Source: Balneola sp. (GTDB lineage Bacteria > Bacteroidota > Rhodothermia > Balneolales > Balneolaceae). From it: a stretch of DNA of 64,000 bases. Location: assembly GCA_028284195.1 (NCBI GenBank), contig JANQSE010000006.1, forward strand, positions 434,001-498,000, given 5' to 3'. Below are positions 52,501 through 62,274 of this stretch, piece after piece; position 1 is the stretch's first letter; every line of letters begins with the position of its first letter. Below the pieces are notes generated by a model that saw only the letters and a program-made list of their open reading frames with translations, searched no databases and was not told the DNA's origin. Both the position numbers and the translations under genes were made by a program.

Positions 52501-52606
52501 CTTATTAAGAAAGACTGAGGGAATAGGCCCTATGAAGTCTTGGCAACCATCTTAGTAAAAAGAAAGGTGCCAAATCCTACTTCGAATGTATTCGGAGAAA
52601 AATAAG
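52501..52606 (+). ncRNA. SAM-I (S-box) riboswitch upstream of metH
   Basis: P1 arms CTTATT (52501-52506) and AATAAG (52601-52606). Core blocks match the S-box: GAGGGAATAGGCCC then ATGAAGTCT, GGCAACC and AAAGGTGCCAAATCC; P2 pairs AGACT (52512-52516) with AGTCT (52536-52540). Sits between a good promoter and split metH, so it shuts methionine synthesis when SAM is high. Confidence 0.92.
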
Positions 52607-52617
52607 AGCTTACTAAC

Positions 52618-52655
52618 TTCACTCTTTCTTAACAGCCAATCTTACATAGAGTGAA
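52618..52655 (+). promoter_or_regulatory. Start-codon-sequestering hairpin of the riboswitch
   Basis: TTCACTCT (52618-52625) pairs exactly with AGAGTGAA (52648-52655), which contains the GTG start codon (52651-52653). In competition, TTAAGAAAGA (52505-52514, inside the aptamer) pairs exactly with TCTTTCTTAA (52623-52632), which would break both P1 and this hairpin. This suggests translational control: ligand-bound P1 frees 52618-52625 to block the start. Confidence 0.65.
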
Positions 52656-53658
52656 TATTCAGCAACAATTGGAAAAAAAAATCTTAGTTCTTGATGGTGC
52701 TATGGGTACGATGATCCAACGCTACAATCTCAGGGAAGAGGATTTCAGGGGTGAATTTTTTAATGAGTCTAAAATAGATTTAAAGGGTAATAACGATTTA
52801 CTCTCTTTAACAAGACCGGATGTAATCCAGGAAATTCATGAGCAATATCTAAAAGCAGGAGCAGACATAATTGAAACAAACTCCTTTAGTGGAACATCAA
52901 TTGCTCAATCAGATTATAGCTTGGATCATATTGCTTATCAATTAAACAAAGCCTCTGCCAAAATAGCTAAAAAAGCTGCAAATAAGTTTACGAAGCAGGA
53001 TCCTCAAAAACCAAGATTTGTTGCAGGTGCTATTGGGCCAACAAACAAAACGGCATCTTTATCGCCAGATGTTTCTAACCCCGGGTATCGGGCAATAACG
53101 TTCGATCAGTTAAAAGATGCTTATAAAGAACAGGTAAGAGGGCTCATTGACGGAGGAGTTGACGTGCTTTTAGTTGAAACTGTTTTTGATACACTAAATG
53201 CTAAAGCTGCTTTATACGCTATCCAGGAACTGGCTGATGAAACAGAGAAAAGAATTCCAATAATGGTTTCGGGTACAATTACTGATGCAAGCGGCAGAAC
53301 GCTCTCAGGTCAAACTGTTGAGGCATTTTTAATTTCATTATCTCATGTGCCAATTCTTAGCATAGGGTTTAATTGTGCATTAGGGGCAAAACAATTGTAC
53401 CCATACGTAAAAACATTGTCAGAGCAGTCAAACAGATTTGTAAGTGCCTATCCAAACGCAGGGCTTCCCAATGAATTCGGAGAGTATGATCAAGGACCAG
53501 AAGCGATGGCAAAAGAAGTGAGTTCTTATGTAGAAGGAAACCTGGTAAATATTCTTGGAGGATGTTGTGGTACCACTCCCGACCATATACAGGCAATGGC
53601 AGAAATAGTAGATGGAGTTACTCCAAGATTATTAAATAAAGCTGAAGCTATTCAATGA
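52651..53658 (+). CDS. metH: Methionine synthase homocysteine-binding module (split MetH, N-part)
   Basis: 335 residues, GTG start. TIM-barrel homocysteine S-methyltransferase: [40 protein letters not shown], and zinc cysteines [11 protein letters not shown] and [11 protein letters not shown]. This is the homocysteine/zinc part of MetH without the pterin, B12 and activation modules, which are on the next gene (overlap ATGA, 4 bases). Together they should rebuild the full cobalamin-dependent methionine synthase. Same unit as the riboswitch and metF. Confidence 0.92.
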   Translation: MNIQQQLEKKILVLDGAMGTMIQRYNLREEDFRGEFFNESKIDLKGNNDLLSLTRPDVIQEIHEQYLKAGADIIETNSFSGTSIAQSDYSLDHIAYQLNKASAKIAKKAANKFTKQDPQKPRFVAGAIGPTNKTASLSPDVSNPGYRAITFDQLKDAYKEQVRGLIDGGVDVLLVETVFDTLNAKAALYAIQELADETEKRIPIMVSGTITDASGRTLSGQTVEAFLISLSHVPILSIGFNCALGAKQLYPYVKTLSEQSNRFVSAYPNAGLPNEFGEYDQGPEAMAKEVSSYVEGNLVNILGGCCGTTPDHIQAMAEIVDGVTPRLLNKAEAIQ

Positions 53659-56336
53659 AATCATTACCGCTAAAACTGAGTGGCCTTGAGCCTTTAATCA
53701 TCACTGAGGATTCAAACTTTATCAATGTTGGGGAGAGAACGAATGTAACCGGTTCAAAGAAATTCTTAAACCTGATTAAAAATAAAGATTATGAAACGGC
53801 ATTAGATATTGCATTAGAACAGGTACGCGGAGGTGCTCAAATTCTGGATGTGAACATGGACGAAGGAATGTTGGATTCAGAAAAGGAAATGACAAATTTT
53901 CTGAATCTAATAGCTTCTGAACCTGAAATCGCACGTATTCCCATTATGATTGACTCTTCAAAATGGGATGTAATTCTTGCAGGGCTAAAAACTTTACAAG
54001 GTAAAGGTGTTGTTAATTCTCTCAGTTTAAAGGATGGGGTAGAAGAGTTTTTAAGGCGGGCAAAGATTGTTCGAAGAATGGGGGCTGCTGTAATTGCTAT
54101 GGCTTTCGATGAGCAAGGGCAGGCAGATACTTACGAAAGACGTATTGAGATTTGTGAACGCTCTTACAACTTGTTGACTGAAAAGATTGGTTTTGATCCA
54201 TCTGATGTAATTTTAGATCCAAATATTTTCCCGGTTGCTACAGGAATAGAAGAGCACCGTAAAAATGCATTGAGCTATTTTAAAGCAGTAAAATGGATAC
54301 GTCAAAACCTTGCAGGAGCACATATTATTGGGGGAGTGAGTAATGTGTCGTTCTCATTCAGAGGAAATAATAAAGTGCGAGAGGCCATGCATAGTGCTTT
54401 TCTTTACCATGCAATTCAACATGGAATGGATATGGGAATTGTGAATCCTACCCAACTTGAGGTGTACGATGAAATCCCAAAAGAACTTTTAGAGCGGGTA
54501 GAAGATGTTTTATTAGATAGGAGAGATGATGCTACAGAGCGACTACTCGAAATCGCTTATAAATATCGTGGATCGAAAGAGTCTAAAGAAAAGGAAACAC
54601 AGGAATGGCGAAATGGAACCATTGAGGAACGTCTGAGTTTTGCTCTTGTGAAAGGGATCACTGAATTCATCGAGTCCGATACAGAAGAAGCGAGGCAAAA
54701 GACAGGAAGCCCACTTCAGGTAATTGAAGGCCCTCTCATGGATGGGATGAATGTTGTTGGAGATTTATTTGGGTCTGGTAAAATGTTTCTTCCTCAGGTG
54801 GTTAAAAGTGCTCGTGTAATGAAACAAGCAGTAGCTTACTTAACGCCGTTTCTTGAAGAGGAAAAAAGCAAAAATGTAGTAAAAAGAGAAAGACCTAAAG
54901 TATTGTTAGCCACTGTAAAGGGGGATGTACACGATATAGGAAAAAATATAGTAGGTGTAGTTTTAGCATGTAATAATTTCGAAGTGATAGATCTTGGAGT
55001 AATGGTTTCTGCTGAAAAGATTTTGGATGAAGCTATAAAGCAAAAGGTAGATGTTATAGGGCTAAGCGGATTAATCACTCCATCGCTTGATGAGATGGTT
55101 GGGGTTGCAAAAGAAATGAAGAACCAGGGATTACAACTACCTTTAATAATTGGTGGCGCTACAACCTCAAAATTGCATACGGCTGTTAAAATTGATCCAA
55201 ACTATGATTCTTCCGTAATTCATATTTTAGATGCTTCAAAAGCAGTTACAGTATGCTCAAACCTGCTAAGTGAAAACAATAGGAAATTTAAAAAAGAGAT
55301 AAGAGAGGAATATGATAAACTGAGAGAAGACTATTCAAAAAAGAATGCATCAAAAAAATACTTAGCCTTCGATGCAGCAAGGAAAAATGAAACCTCAATT
55401 GATTGGACTTCGATTGCGGTAAAAAAGCCAAACAAAATAGGTACAACCGTAATCGATAATGTTAGCATAAGTACGCTTCGAAACTTTATAGATTGGTCTC
55501 CTTTTTTCAAAACCTGGCAGCTAACAGGTAAGTACCCTGCCATATTCAAGGATAAAGTAATTGGTGAGCACGCAAGGGATCTTTTTGAAGACGCAAATAC
55601 TGTTCTAAACGAGATATCGACTAACAATTCACTACAGGCAAAAGGTGTAATTGGTTTATTTCCTTCTGAAAGGGTGGGTGAACACGTAATAATCTATACA
55701 AATGAAGACCGAGACAGAGAACAAGCTCGTTTTCACTTTTTAAGGCAGCAGACTGAGAAACGAGCAGGCCAACCCAACTCAAGCCTCGCAGATTATATAG
55801 CACCAAAACACAAAGGTATTAAAGATTATTTAGGGCTTTTCGCGGTAACTGCAGGTTTGGGTATTGAGAAGTTGTTGGAAGCCCACAAGGGTGATGACTA
55901 TAAATTAATTATGATAAAAGCCCTGGCCGACAGATTAGCAGAGGCTTTTGCAGAATATCTACATTTTAAGGTACGAACCGAATTTTGGGGTTATTCAGAA
56001 AATGAAGCATTAGATAATGAAGCTTTTATTAATGAAAAATATGTTGGAATTCGGCCAGCTCCCGGGTATCCCGCTTGTCCTGATCACACTGAGAAAAGAA
56101 TTATTTTTGAGGTATTAAATGTAGAAGAAAAAACAGGTATTACATTAACGGAATCTTGTGCCATGTATCCCGCTTCATCGGTGAGTGGGTTTTATTTCTC
56201 AAATCCTCAATCCCGTTATTTCAGAGTTGGTAAAATTCAAAAAGATCAGGTTAAAGCATATTCAAAGAGAAAAAATCAAACAACGGAAGAAACTGAAAAA
56301 TGGCTTTCTTCAAATTTAGGATATAAAACAAGCTAA
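53655..56336 (+). CDS. metH: Methionine synthase pterin/B12/activation module (split MetH, C-part)
   Basis: 893 residues. Pterin-binding (DHPS-like) ~10-270: [51 protein letters not shown]12 cap and domain: [20 protein letters not shown], then [20 protein letters not shown] (~422-440, the DxHxxG lower ligand). Activation domain at the C-terminus: [18 protein letters not shown] and [16 protein letters not shown]. It remethylates cobalamin and transfers the methyl to homocysteine bound on the partner protein. Overlaps metF by 1 base (TAATG). Confidence 0.93.
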   Translation: MKSLPLKLSGLEPLIITEDSNFINVGERTNVTGSKKFLNLIKNKDYETALDIALEQVRGGAQILDVNMDEGMLDSEKEMTNFLNLIASEPEIARIPIMIDSSKWDVILAGLKTLQGKGVVNSLSLKDGVEEFLRRAKIVRRMGAAVIAMAFDEQGQADTYERRIEICERSYNLLTEKIGFDPSDVILDPNIFPVATGIEEHRKNALSYFKAVKWIRQNLAGAHIIGGVSNVSFSFRGNNKVREAMHSAFLYHAIQHGMDMGIVNPTQLEVYDEIPKELLERVEDVLLDRRDDATERLLEIAYKYRGSKESKEKETQEWRNGTIEERLSFALVKGITEFIESDTEEARQKTGSPLQVIEGPLMDGMNVVGDLFGSGKMFLPQVVKSARVMKQAVAYLTPFLEEEKSKNVVKRERPKVLLATVKGDVHDIGKNIVGVVLACNNFEVIDLGVMVSAEKILDEAIKQKVDVIGLSGLITPSLDEMVGVAKEMKNQGLQLPLIIGGATTSKLHTAVKIDPNYDSSVIHILDASKAVTVCSNLLSENNRKFKKEIREEYDKLREDYSKKNASKKYLAFDAARKNETSIDWTSIAVKKPNKIGTTVIDNVSISTLRNFIDWSPFFKTWQLTGKYPAIFKDKVIGEHARDLFEDANTVLNEISTNNSLQAKGVIGLFPSERVGEHVIIYTNEDRDREQARFHFLRQQTEKRAGQPNSSLADYIAPKHKGIKDYLGLFAVTAGLGIEKLLEAHKGDDYKLIMIKALADRLAEAFAEYLHFKVRTEFWGYSENEALDNEAFINEKYVGIRPAPGYPACPDHTEKRIIFEVLNVEEKTGITLTESCAMYPASSVSGFYFSNPQSRYFRVGKIQKDQVKAYSKRKNQTTEETEKWLSSNLGYKTS

Positions 56337-57292
56337 TGAAGATAACTGAGTACATAGAGAATGCGAATGGTAAAACACTTTTTTCATTTGAAGTTTTACC
56401 GCCTTTAAAAGGAGAGAATGTTCGGGTTTTATTTGATCACATTGATCCTTTAATGGAGTTTAAACCGCCTTTTATAGATGTTACCTACCACAGGGAAGAA
56501 TATGTATATAAGAAAAGAGAAAATGGGTTTTTGGAGAGGAAAACCGTAAGAAAAAGACCTGGTACAGTTGGTATATGTTCTGCAATTCAAAACCACTATA
56601 AAGTGGATGCAGTGCCTCACATTATATGTGGTGGTTTTACCAAGGAAGAAACGGAAAACGCACTAATAGATCTGAATTTTCTTGGTATTGATAATTTAAT
56701 GCTTCTTCAGGGAGATGTGAGAAAACCCGAACGAAGATTTACACCGGAGCCTGATGGACATGCCTATGCTTCAGATTTGATAGAGCAGGTTGTTGATTTA
56801 AATCATGGAAAATATTTGGATGAAGAAATTGAAAATGCGATGCCATCAGATTTTTGTATAGGTGTGGCAGGATATCCTGAAAAGCATGAATCCGCTCCGA
56901 ATCTGGAAACTGATCTAAAATTTCTAAAGAAAAAAGTAGAAGCAGGAGCCGACTATATTGTAACTCAAATGTTCTTTGATAATCAGAAATACTTCGATTA
57001 TGTAAAAACGTGTAGAGAAAAAAATATAAATGTTCCGATTATACCAGGAATAAAGCCAATCACTAATTTAAAGCAGACTACTTTATTGCCACAAATGTTT
57101 AATATTGATTTGCCTGAAGCATTAACAAAGGAACTTGAAAAGTGTAAAGATAATGGTGCTGCTCAAAAAGTAGGTGTGGAGTGGGCTATACAGCAATCAA
57201 AAGATTTGATTCAATTTGGAGTTCCTAGTCTGCACTATTACTCAATGGGTACATCAACCTCGGTATATTTGGTAGCAAAGAACGTTTTTTGA
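56336..57292 (+). CDS. metF: Methylenetetrahydrofolate reductase
   Basis: 318 residues. SFEVLPPLKGENVRVLFDHI, KPPFIDVTYHREEYVY, LLQGDVRKPERRFTPEPDGH, CIGVAGYPEKHESAPNL, and ADYIVTQMFFDNQKYFDYV, the FAD/folate-binding TIM barrel. It makes 5-methyltetrahydrofolate for MetH. One base overlap with the previous gene; likely co-controlled by the SAM riboswitch. The end is 3 bases from the convergent cupin gene. Confidence 0.94.
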   Translation: MKITEYIENANGKTLFSFEVLPPLKGENVRVLFDHIDPLMEFKPPFIDVTYHREEYVYKKRENGFLERKTVRKRPGTVGICSAIQNHYKVDAVPHIICGGFTKEETENALIDLNFLGIDNLMLLQGDVRKPERRFTPEPDGHAYASDLIEQVVDLNHGKYLDEEIENAMPSDFCIGVAGYPEKHESAPNLETDLKFLKKKVEAGADYIVTQMFFDNQKYFDYVKTCREKNINVPIIPGIKPITNLKQTTLLPQMFNIDLPEALTKELEKCKDNGAAQKVGVEWAIQQSKDLIQFGVPSLHYYSMGTSTSVYLVAKNVF

Positions 57293-57295
57293 TTT

Positions 57296-57661
57296 CTAAA
57301 TCCATTCCTGGTTCTTTTCCTCTACAGCTTTTTCAAAGTTTGTTTCTCCGGTATGCTTTGTTCCTTTAGGCTCAATCAGCATCACCCAGCATTCTTTTTC
57401 TGCGATGGGGCAGTGATCAATCCCCTTGGGCACAACATATAATTCCCCTTCTTTTAAATGAACATTTTTATCTCGGAATTTGAGAAGGAGTTCTCCTTTT
57501 ACAATAAAGAATACTTCGTCTTCGTCTGCATGATTATGCCAGATAAATTCCCCTTCAATTTTGGCAAGTTTAATGAGTTGCCCGTTCGATTCTGCAATGA
57601 TTTTTGGAGACCAATGGTCATTGAATAAGGAGAACTTTTCTTTAAGATTTATTCCATTCAT
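57296..57661 (-). CDS. Cupin-domain protein
   Basis: Start chosen at MNGINLKEKFSLFNDHWSPK (ATG 57659-57661); upstream codons run through a terminator. 121 residues. The cupin motif EFIWHNHADEDEVFFIVKGE (H-x-H ... E) and GELYVVPKGIDHCPIAEKEC (G-x-x-x-x-P ... H) give a metal site with His, His, Glu, His. Fold is clear; reaction is not. Convergent with metF. Confidence 0.85.
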   Translation of the reverse strand: MNGINLKEKFSLFNDHWSPKIIAESNGQLIKLAKIEGEFIWHNHADEDEVFFIVKGELLLKFRDKNVHLKEGELYVVPKGIDHCPIAEKECWVMLIEPKGTKHTGETNFEKAVEEKNQEWI

Positions 57662-57714
57662 ATATAACACAATCGAATTTTGATAATTGAAATGAATGTA
57701 CAAAGTTCCTGAAA

Positions 57715-57742
57715 ACAAAAAAGGCTGCAAAACTTGCAGCCT
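57715..57742 (-). terminator. Intrinsic terminator of the barrel gene
   Basis: AGGCTGCAA (57722-57730) and TTGCAGCCT (57734-57742), a perfect 9-bp stem with a 3-base loop, followed on the minus strand by a T6 run (57716-57721). Confidence 0.9.
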
Positions 57743-57762
57743 CAAAAGGAGTAATGATTTTT

Positions 57763-58245
57763 TCAGAAATACACTGATACTGAAACTTGTGCTCCTGATC
57801 TAATCGTGCTATTTATATCGCCGCCTAGATTTGTAGTTAATCCTGCATCAGCACTTACACTGAAGTTGTTACTGAAGAAATATTCAGCACCATAGCCTGC
57901 TCCAAGAACAAAGAAGTTGGTACTTCCACCTGCGTCGAAAGAAGTATTATTGAAACCAATATTTCCCATAAAATAAGTGCTCAGCGAACCCTCTGTTGAG
58001 GTATAATACCTTGGCAGAACTCCTATACCGATGGTTGTTGATGTATTTTCGATACCAAAAATAATAATTGCGGGAGCAATTGAGAGTGTTTCATTCAATT
58101 GATAAGGAACTTCAATAGAGGCTTGCCCCCCGATGGTTGATCTTAGGCCAAAAGTTCCTTCTTCCGGAATTCCTTGTGCAAAAGTTGTTGTACTTATAGT
58201 TAGCGTAAAGATGATAAGTGAAGCTATTCTTGCTATCGTTTTCAT
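57763..58245 (-). CDS. Small outer-membrane beta-barrel protein
   Basis: 160 residues, signal peptide (MKTIARIASLIIFTLTISTT then FAQ). Gly/Ala/aromatic alternating strands: TFGLRSTIGGQASIEVPYQL, LSTYFMGNIGFNNTSF, LGAGYGAEYFFSNNFSVSAD, ending SVSVYF. An 8-strand OprW/OmpX-like barrel is plausible. Followed by its own terminator; no catalytic features. Confidence 0.75.
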   Translation of the reverse strand: MKTIARIASLIIFTLTISTTTFAQGIPEEGTFGLRSTIGGQASIEVPYQLNETLSIAPAIIIFGIENTSTTIGIGVLPRYYTSTEGSLSTYFMGNIGFNNTSFDAGGSTNFFVLGAGYGAEYFFSNNFSVSADAGLTTNLGGDINSTIRSGAQVSVSVYF

Positions 58246-58320
58246 AGTTCTCCATGATTAATTATGAGGTAAGATTGATATTAAAATTATTTGAATAGCT
58301 ATCCAAATCATGAAGAAGAA

Positions 58321-58355
58321 TACCTAAAACGGATTACCCGAACCCGCTTTAGGTA
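58321..58355 (-). terminator. Terminator-like hairpin of the collagen-like lipoprotein gene
   Basis: TACCTAAAACGG (58321-58332) and CCGCTTTAGGTA (58344-58355) give a 12-bp stem with one wobble on the minus-strand RNA and an 11-base loop; a weak TTCTTCTTC tail follows. Confidence 0.6.
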
Positions 58356-58366
58356 ATTTAATTGAG

Positions 58367-58891
58367 TTATTGATCCAAGCCGTACGCTTTAGCTACTTGA
58401 TTGTAGTTTTGGTAATCCAACCCTTTTCCTTTTAAAAGGAGGGAAGGAGGAATGGCTACAACACGCAGTATATCATCATCAAAAAGTGCTTCATTTTGCT
58501 CGTTATTATTTGCCACTTCACCTTCGAGTATCAGATCAAAGCTGTTAATGTCGAACACATATCTCAGATTTACGAGGTCATTTTCGAAAGGTGTGCTAAA
58601 TGGGAGCGCATGCCACGAAGTGGTACCATCGAATTGCACGTAGCCCAGTACCAAACCATTATCAACAGTAGCTTCGTCCAAAATATCCCATTCGAATTCA
58701 TTAATAGAAACAAATTCATCAACTACATCAAAATCAGCTGCAAAGATGGTACTTGTACTTGAATAGATTTGAACTCCGTCAACACCGTCTCGTCCAGCCG
58801 GACCCTGTGGGCCTTCGTTAGTAATGGAACATGCCTGAAAAAGAAGGATGCTTAATAGTGAAAAAGCGAATAGTGATCTTGATGATTTCAT
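58367..58891 (-). CDS. Lipoprotein with short collagen-like segment
   Basis: 174 residues. Lipobox FQACS (MKSSRSLFAFSLLSILLFQA). A short Gly-x-y stretch follows at once (NEGPQGPAGRDGVDG), then a beta-rich domain of unknown type (VNLRYVFDINSFDLILEGEV) and a C-terminus with LLLKGKGLDYQNYNQVAKAY. Bacteroidota have many such GPQGPAG-lipoproteins. Function unknown; likely outer-membrane surface. Confidence 0.75.
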   Translation of the reverse strand: MKSSRSLFAFSLLSILLFQACSITNEGPQGPAGRDGVDGVQIYSSTSTIFAADFDVVDEFVSINEFEWDILDEATVDNGLVLGYVQFDGTTSWHALPFSTPFENDLVNLRYVFDINSFDLILEGEVANNNEQNEALFDDDILRVVAIPPSLLLKGKGLDYQNYNQVAKAYGLDQ

Positions 58892-59058
58892 AATAGACTC
58901 CGTTTTGTTCTGGCTTTGTTGTTAAAGCCTGAAAGAATCTCGGAATTCAAATAACATTACAATATCGCATCTTTGGGTTAGGCAATTCATGTGAGGTAAT
59001 TCGCACAAAAGCCTGGCTCAATAATGAAGCAGACTTTACGAAAATATGGAGATGAAAA

Positions 59059-60081
59059 TCAGTTTGCGAAGTACATCATGGCTGCAATTACCATAAAGTT
59101 GATAATGCTAAGAGGCAATAATCTTGCCCAGCCCAGCTTCATAACCTGATTGTACTTGAATCGCGGGATGGTCCAACGGATCCAAATGAATACAAAGCAC
59201 CAGAATACTACTTTAGCAGAAAATACCGAAATGTCGAGGATACCTTTTAGCCACATGTTCATCTCGGGTAACCATGCATCTGCAAAGGGGAGATGATAAC
59301 TGCCAAAGAAAAAGGTTGTGATTAAGATACTTCCTATAAATACGTGCATATACTCAGCAAGAAAAAACATTCCAAACTTCATGGAACTGTATTCGGTATG
59401 GAAACCACCTACAAGCTCCTGCTCAGCTTCAACCAGATCAAAAGGAGTTCTATTAGATTCTGCGAAAGCGCAGATAATGAAAATAATGGCTCCCAAAGGA
59501 TTAATGAATACATTCCAAACCATAGACTGAGATTCCGCCACGTCAACCATGCTGAGTGAACCTGTCATCAAAATTACAGATGCCACCGCCATACCCATCG
59601 GTAATTCATAGCTAATCATCTGGGCAGCGGCTCTTAATCCTCCAAGCAGTGAATATTTGCTGTTTGATGACCAACCGGCCAATGTAACACCATACACACC
59701 GAGAGATGCCACTGCAAGTAAATAAAGCACAGCAGCATTGATATCGGTAACATACAACCCTTCTCCAAATGGAATTACGGCAACAGAAAGAAGTGCAGTA
59801 ACCACGGGAATCATTGGCGCAACAGCATGTAAAACTTTATAACCGTGTATCGGGGTTACATCTTCTTTAAGAAGAAGTTTTAACACATCAGCAAGGGGTT
59901 GTAATAACCCAAAAGGGCCTACACGGTTTGGTCCAACCCGGTTTTGTATAAAAGCGGCAATTCTGCGCTCTGCATACACTAAAATAGCTGCAGAATTGAG
60001 ATAACTGATCATGCCGACAGCTAACACTAAAGTCCAGGTTGGGATGGCAAGAGTTCCTATTTCTAATATTCCGGGATTCAT
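59059..60081 (-). CDS. nuoH: NADH-quinone oxidoreductase subunit H
   Basis: 340 residues, about eight membrane helices. Landmarks: YAERRIAAFIQNRVGPNRVG, then PFGLLQPLADVLKLLLKED, AESNRTPFDLVEAEQELVGG and the C-terminal IRWTIPRFKYNQVMKLGWAR. NuoH/ND1 forms the quinone-binding base of complex I and links the peripheral arm to the proton channel. Starts by sharing one base with nuoG. Nothing related follows: nuoI-N are not next to it. Confidence 0.95.
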   Translation of the reverse strand: MNPGILEIGTLAIPTWTLVLAVGMISYLNSAAILVYAERRIAAFIQNRVGPNRVGPFGLLQPLADVLKLLLKEDVTPIHGYKVLHAVAPMIPVVTALLSVAVIPFGEGLYVTDINAAVLYLLAVASLGVYGVTLAGWSSNSKYSLLGGLRAAAQMISYELPMGMAVASVILMTGSLSMVDVAESQSMVWNVFINPLGAIIFIICAFAESNRTPFDLVEAEQELVGGFHTEYSSMKFGMFFLAEYMHVFIGSILITTFFFGSYHLPFADAWLPEMNMWLKGILDISVFSAKVVFWCFVFIWIRWTIPRFKYNQVMKLGWARLLPLSIINFMVIAAMMYFAN

Positions 60082-61817
60082 TATGCGGATACCTCTTCTT
60101 TAGAAATTCCGGTTAATTGGATGCCATTTTCGTTGTCCATTCTTTCGTAACTCACCCCATCAAAAGCAGATACCGATGAAGCAATTTCATCCATGATTTC
60201 TCTGGAGATGCCAAACTCACTATTGAGCCCGAGTCTTTTGCTTAGATCATTCATAAACTCCCAGACAGGGGTGCAATCGATTTTGTTATCCTCATTAACC
60301 CAGTTATCGAAATTAGTACCGTGACGGTCTAAACGGCCTTCCGACATTTCTAAATCCAGCTTTCGGTGTGTGTATTTAGTTTCTTTAGCAGGGAAGGAAC
60401 GTTGAATTCTTCCATCAACATTCACGTAACTGGCAGCATGTTCTGCAATGCAGGTAATAGGAATAACTAAATCAGCAGCGATTGATGTTTCTGTCTGGTT
60501 TGTTGCAAGGTTGATCACGTAAGGCTTTTTAATGTCTTTGGAGGAGATAACTTCCCGATCAATAAAAGTGCCGTCTAGAAGGACTACAACTTTAGCTGAT
60601 TTAATCGCAGCTTTTATTTCATCAGTTGACTGAGCGGTAAATCCTAATGCTTTAACGCCATTGGTATTCGGAGCCTGGTCGTCTGTTAAAAGGAAATCAT
60701 CACCAAACTCTTCTTTTACATCCGGAACAAAGTAGTAATCATTAACCCCCCATGTACTAAAAACCTTCATTAATGAGTAATTTTCTTCAACAGAGGCATG
60801 TGCTGAGCCGATCACCAATACATCTTTAGGTTTTACACCTTCAAGCGTTTCGGCAAAAGTTTCCAGAGCGTTATTCCATGAAGTTTTAACCTGATTATCT
60901 CCATCAACTTTAATAGTAGGGCGGGAAACTCTGTTTTCATTAAATAACTTGTAAGCATCGCGAGCAGCATCAGGCATCCAATGAGAATTTACCTCTGCAT
61001 TAAAGCGTGGAGTTAATCTCATTACAATGTTATCGCGAACCCACAAATCAACGTTTGTTCCTTTACCTCCGGTGATATCAATGCTTGGAGTCTGGTTCAT
61101 TTCCCAAACGCGGGCTTTGAACCGGAAATCGGTAGAAGTAAGTGCGCCAACCGGGCAAATATCAACGGTGTTTACAGAGTATGGATCATCAAATTCCATT
61201 CCCGGAGCGGTAATTGGATAGTTTTTATCGCCACGAGAGGATATAGTAAGCTGATGCGTACCGGATATTTCTTCGGTAAATCTTACACATCTGGTGCAGT
61301 TGATGCATCGTTCTGCATCCAGAGTAACTCTGGGGCCGAGTTCTACTCTTTTCGGTTTATGAACCTTTTTTACTTCGAACCGAGAACCTTCAGGACCATA
61401 CTTATAGGTTTGAATTTGAAGAGGACATTCTCCAGCCTGATCACAAATAGGGCAATCAAGCGGGTGATTAATAAGGATGAGCTCCATGGTATCTTTTTGA
61501 GCTCTGGCAACTTCTTCGCTTGTTTCCTGGGTAAGAACAACCATACCATCGGTTATCTCTGTACTACAGGAGGTCTGCATCTTCGGGAACCACCGGATTA
61601 CCCGCTTTCCATCTTCGTCTAATTCATATTCTCCGTTTTCTCTGTTCTGTACAGGAGTTCCAACCTTTACATAACATTGACGACAATTAGCCGGAGCACT
61701 CATTTCCGGATGGTAGCAGAAGAATGGAACTTCTTTACCATTATCTAAAATGAACTGGAGTAGCTTGGGTTTACCCTCAAATTCGTACCGTTCACCGTCT
61801 ATAAAAATTTCTGGCAT
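60081..61817 (-). CDS. nuoG: NADH-quinone oxidoreductase subunit G (short form)
   Basis: 578 residues. [2Fe-2S] site: VPFFCYHPEMSAPANCRQCY; His/Cys [4Fe-4S] site: HPLDCPICDQAGECPLQ; second [4Fe-4S]: CINCTRCVRFTEE with a later Cys in VDICPVGAL. The C-terminal molybdopterin-oxidoreductase-like part (IGSAHASVEENYSLMKVFST) is reduced compared with E. coli NuoG (~900 residues). It carries electrons from the NuoEF flavin along the arm of complex I. Confidence 0.92.
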   Translation of the reverse strand: MPEIFIDGERYEFEGKPKLLQFILDNGKEVPFFCYHPEMSAPANCRQCYVKVGTPVQNRENGEYELDEDGKRVIRWFPKMQTSCSTEITDGMVVLTQETSEEVARAQKDTMELILINHPLDCPICDQAGECPLQIQTYKYGPEGSRFEVKKVHKPKRVELGPRVTLDAERCINCTRCVRFTEEISGTHQLTISSRGDKNYPITAPGMEFDDPYSVNTVDICPVGALTSTDFRFKARVWEMNQTPSIDITGGKGTNVDLWVRDNIVMRLTPRFNAEVNSHWMPDAARDAYKLFNENRVSRPTIKVDGDNQVKTSWNNALETFAETLEGVKPKDVLVIGSAHASVEENYSLMKVFSTWGVNDYYFVPDVKEEFGDDFLLTDDQAPNTNGVKALGFTAQSTDEIKAAIKSAKVVVLLDGTFIDREVISSKDIKKPYVINLATNQTETSIAADLVIPITCIAEHAASYVNVDGRIQRSFPAKETKYTHRKLDLEMSEGRLDRHGTNFDNWVNEDNKIDCTPVWEFMNDLSKRLGLNSEFGISREIMDEIASSVSAFDGVSYERMDNENGIQLTGISKEEVSA

Positions 61818-61881
61818 ACCTATGATATTTGATTTTTGAATGACGATTTTTGATTCATTCCAGCTTTCAAATCAATCTTCA

Positions 61882-62235
61882 TTATTTATTCTTTTGTGCA
61901 GTTTTTCTGGAACTTATAAAGATAGAAGCCAATTCATGTGCCTCATTCTTTAGTGGCTCAACCAATGTTTTTTCTTTCAATTGCTCATCAATTATAAATT
62001 CCATCCAAAATTCTGTTTCGTCTGCTTCTTCAATAACTATGCTTAATTTTGCTATAAATGCTGCTTTGCTTTGAGCTACACAAGCGGCTCTGTAATTTGC
62101 AGCAACTGAAGTGGAACTGCGAATTAACTGCTCTTTTATATGATTTCCCAGATAATTTCTGGGAAGATTTACAGCTAACTTTATGCATCTATGAGCAAAA
62201 TTTTTAGTTCGTATTTTTAATTCATCTTTGTTCAA
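61882..62235 (-). CDS. Four-helix-bundle (23S rRNA intervening-sequence-type) protein inside nuo operon
   Basis: 117 residues: NKDELKIRTKNFAHRCIKLA, LPRNYLGNHIKEQLIRSSTS, VAANYRAACVAQSKAAFIAK, IVIEEADETEFWMEFII. This is the S23/IVP four-helix bundle family, often encoded in rRNA intervening sequences or as solitary insertions. It sits between nuoF and nuoG in the same direction. Direct repeats in the flanks: GATTTTTGA at 61831-61839 and 61845-61853, ATCATCAAT at 62242-62250 and 62263-62271. Function unknown. Confidence 0.85.
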   Translation of the reverse strand: MNKDELKIRTKNFAHRCIKLAVNLPRNYLGNHIKEQLIRSSTSVAANYRAACVAQSKAAFIAKLSIVIEEADETEFWMEFIIDEQLKEKTLVEPLKNEAHELASIFISSRKTAQKNK

Positions 62236-62274
62236 GTTAAAATCATCAATCCAAAATTATCCATCATCAATATA

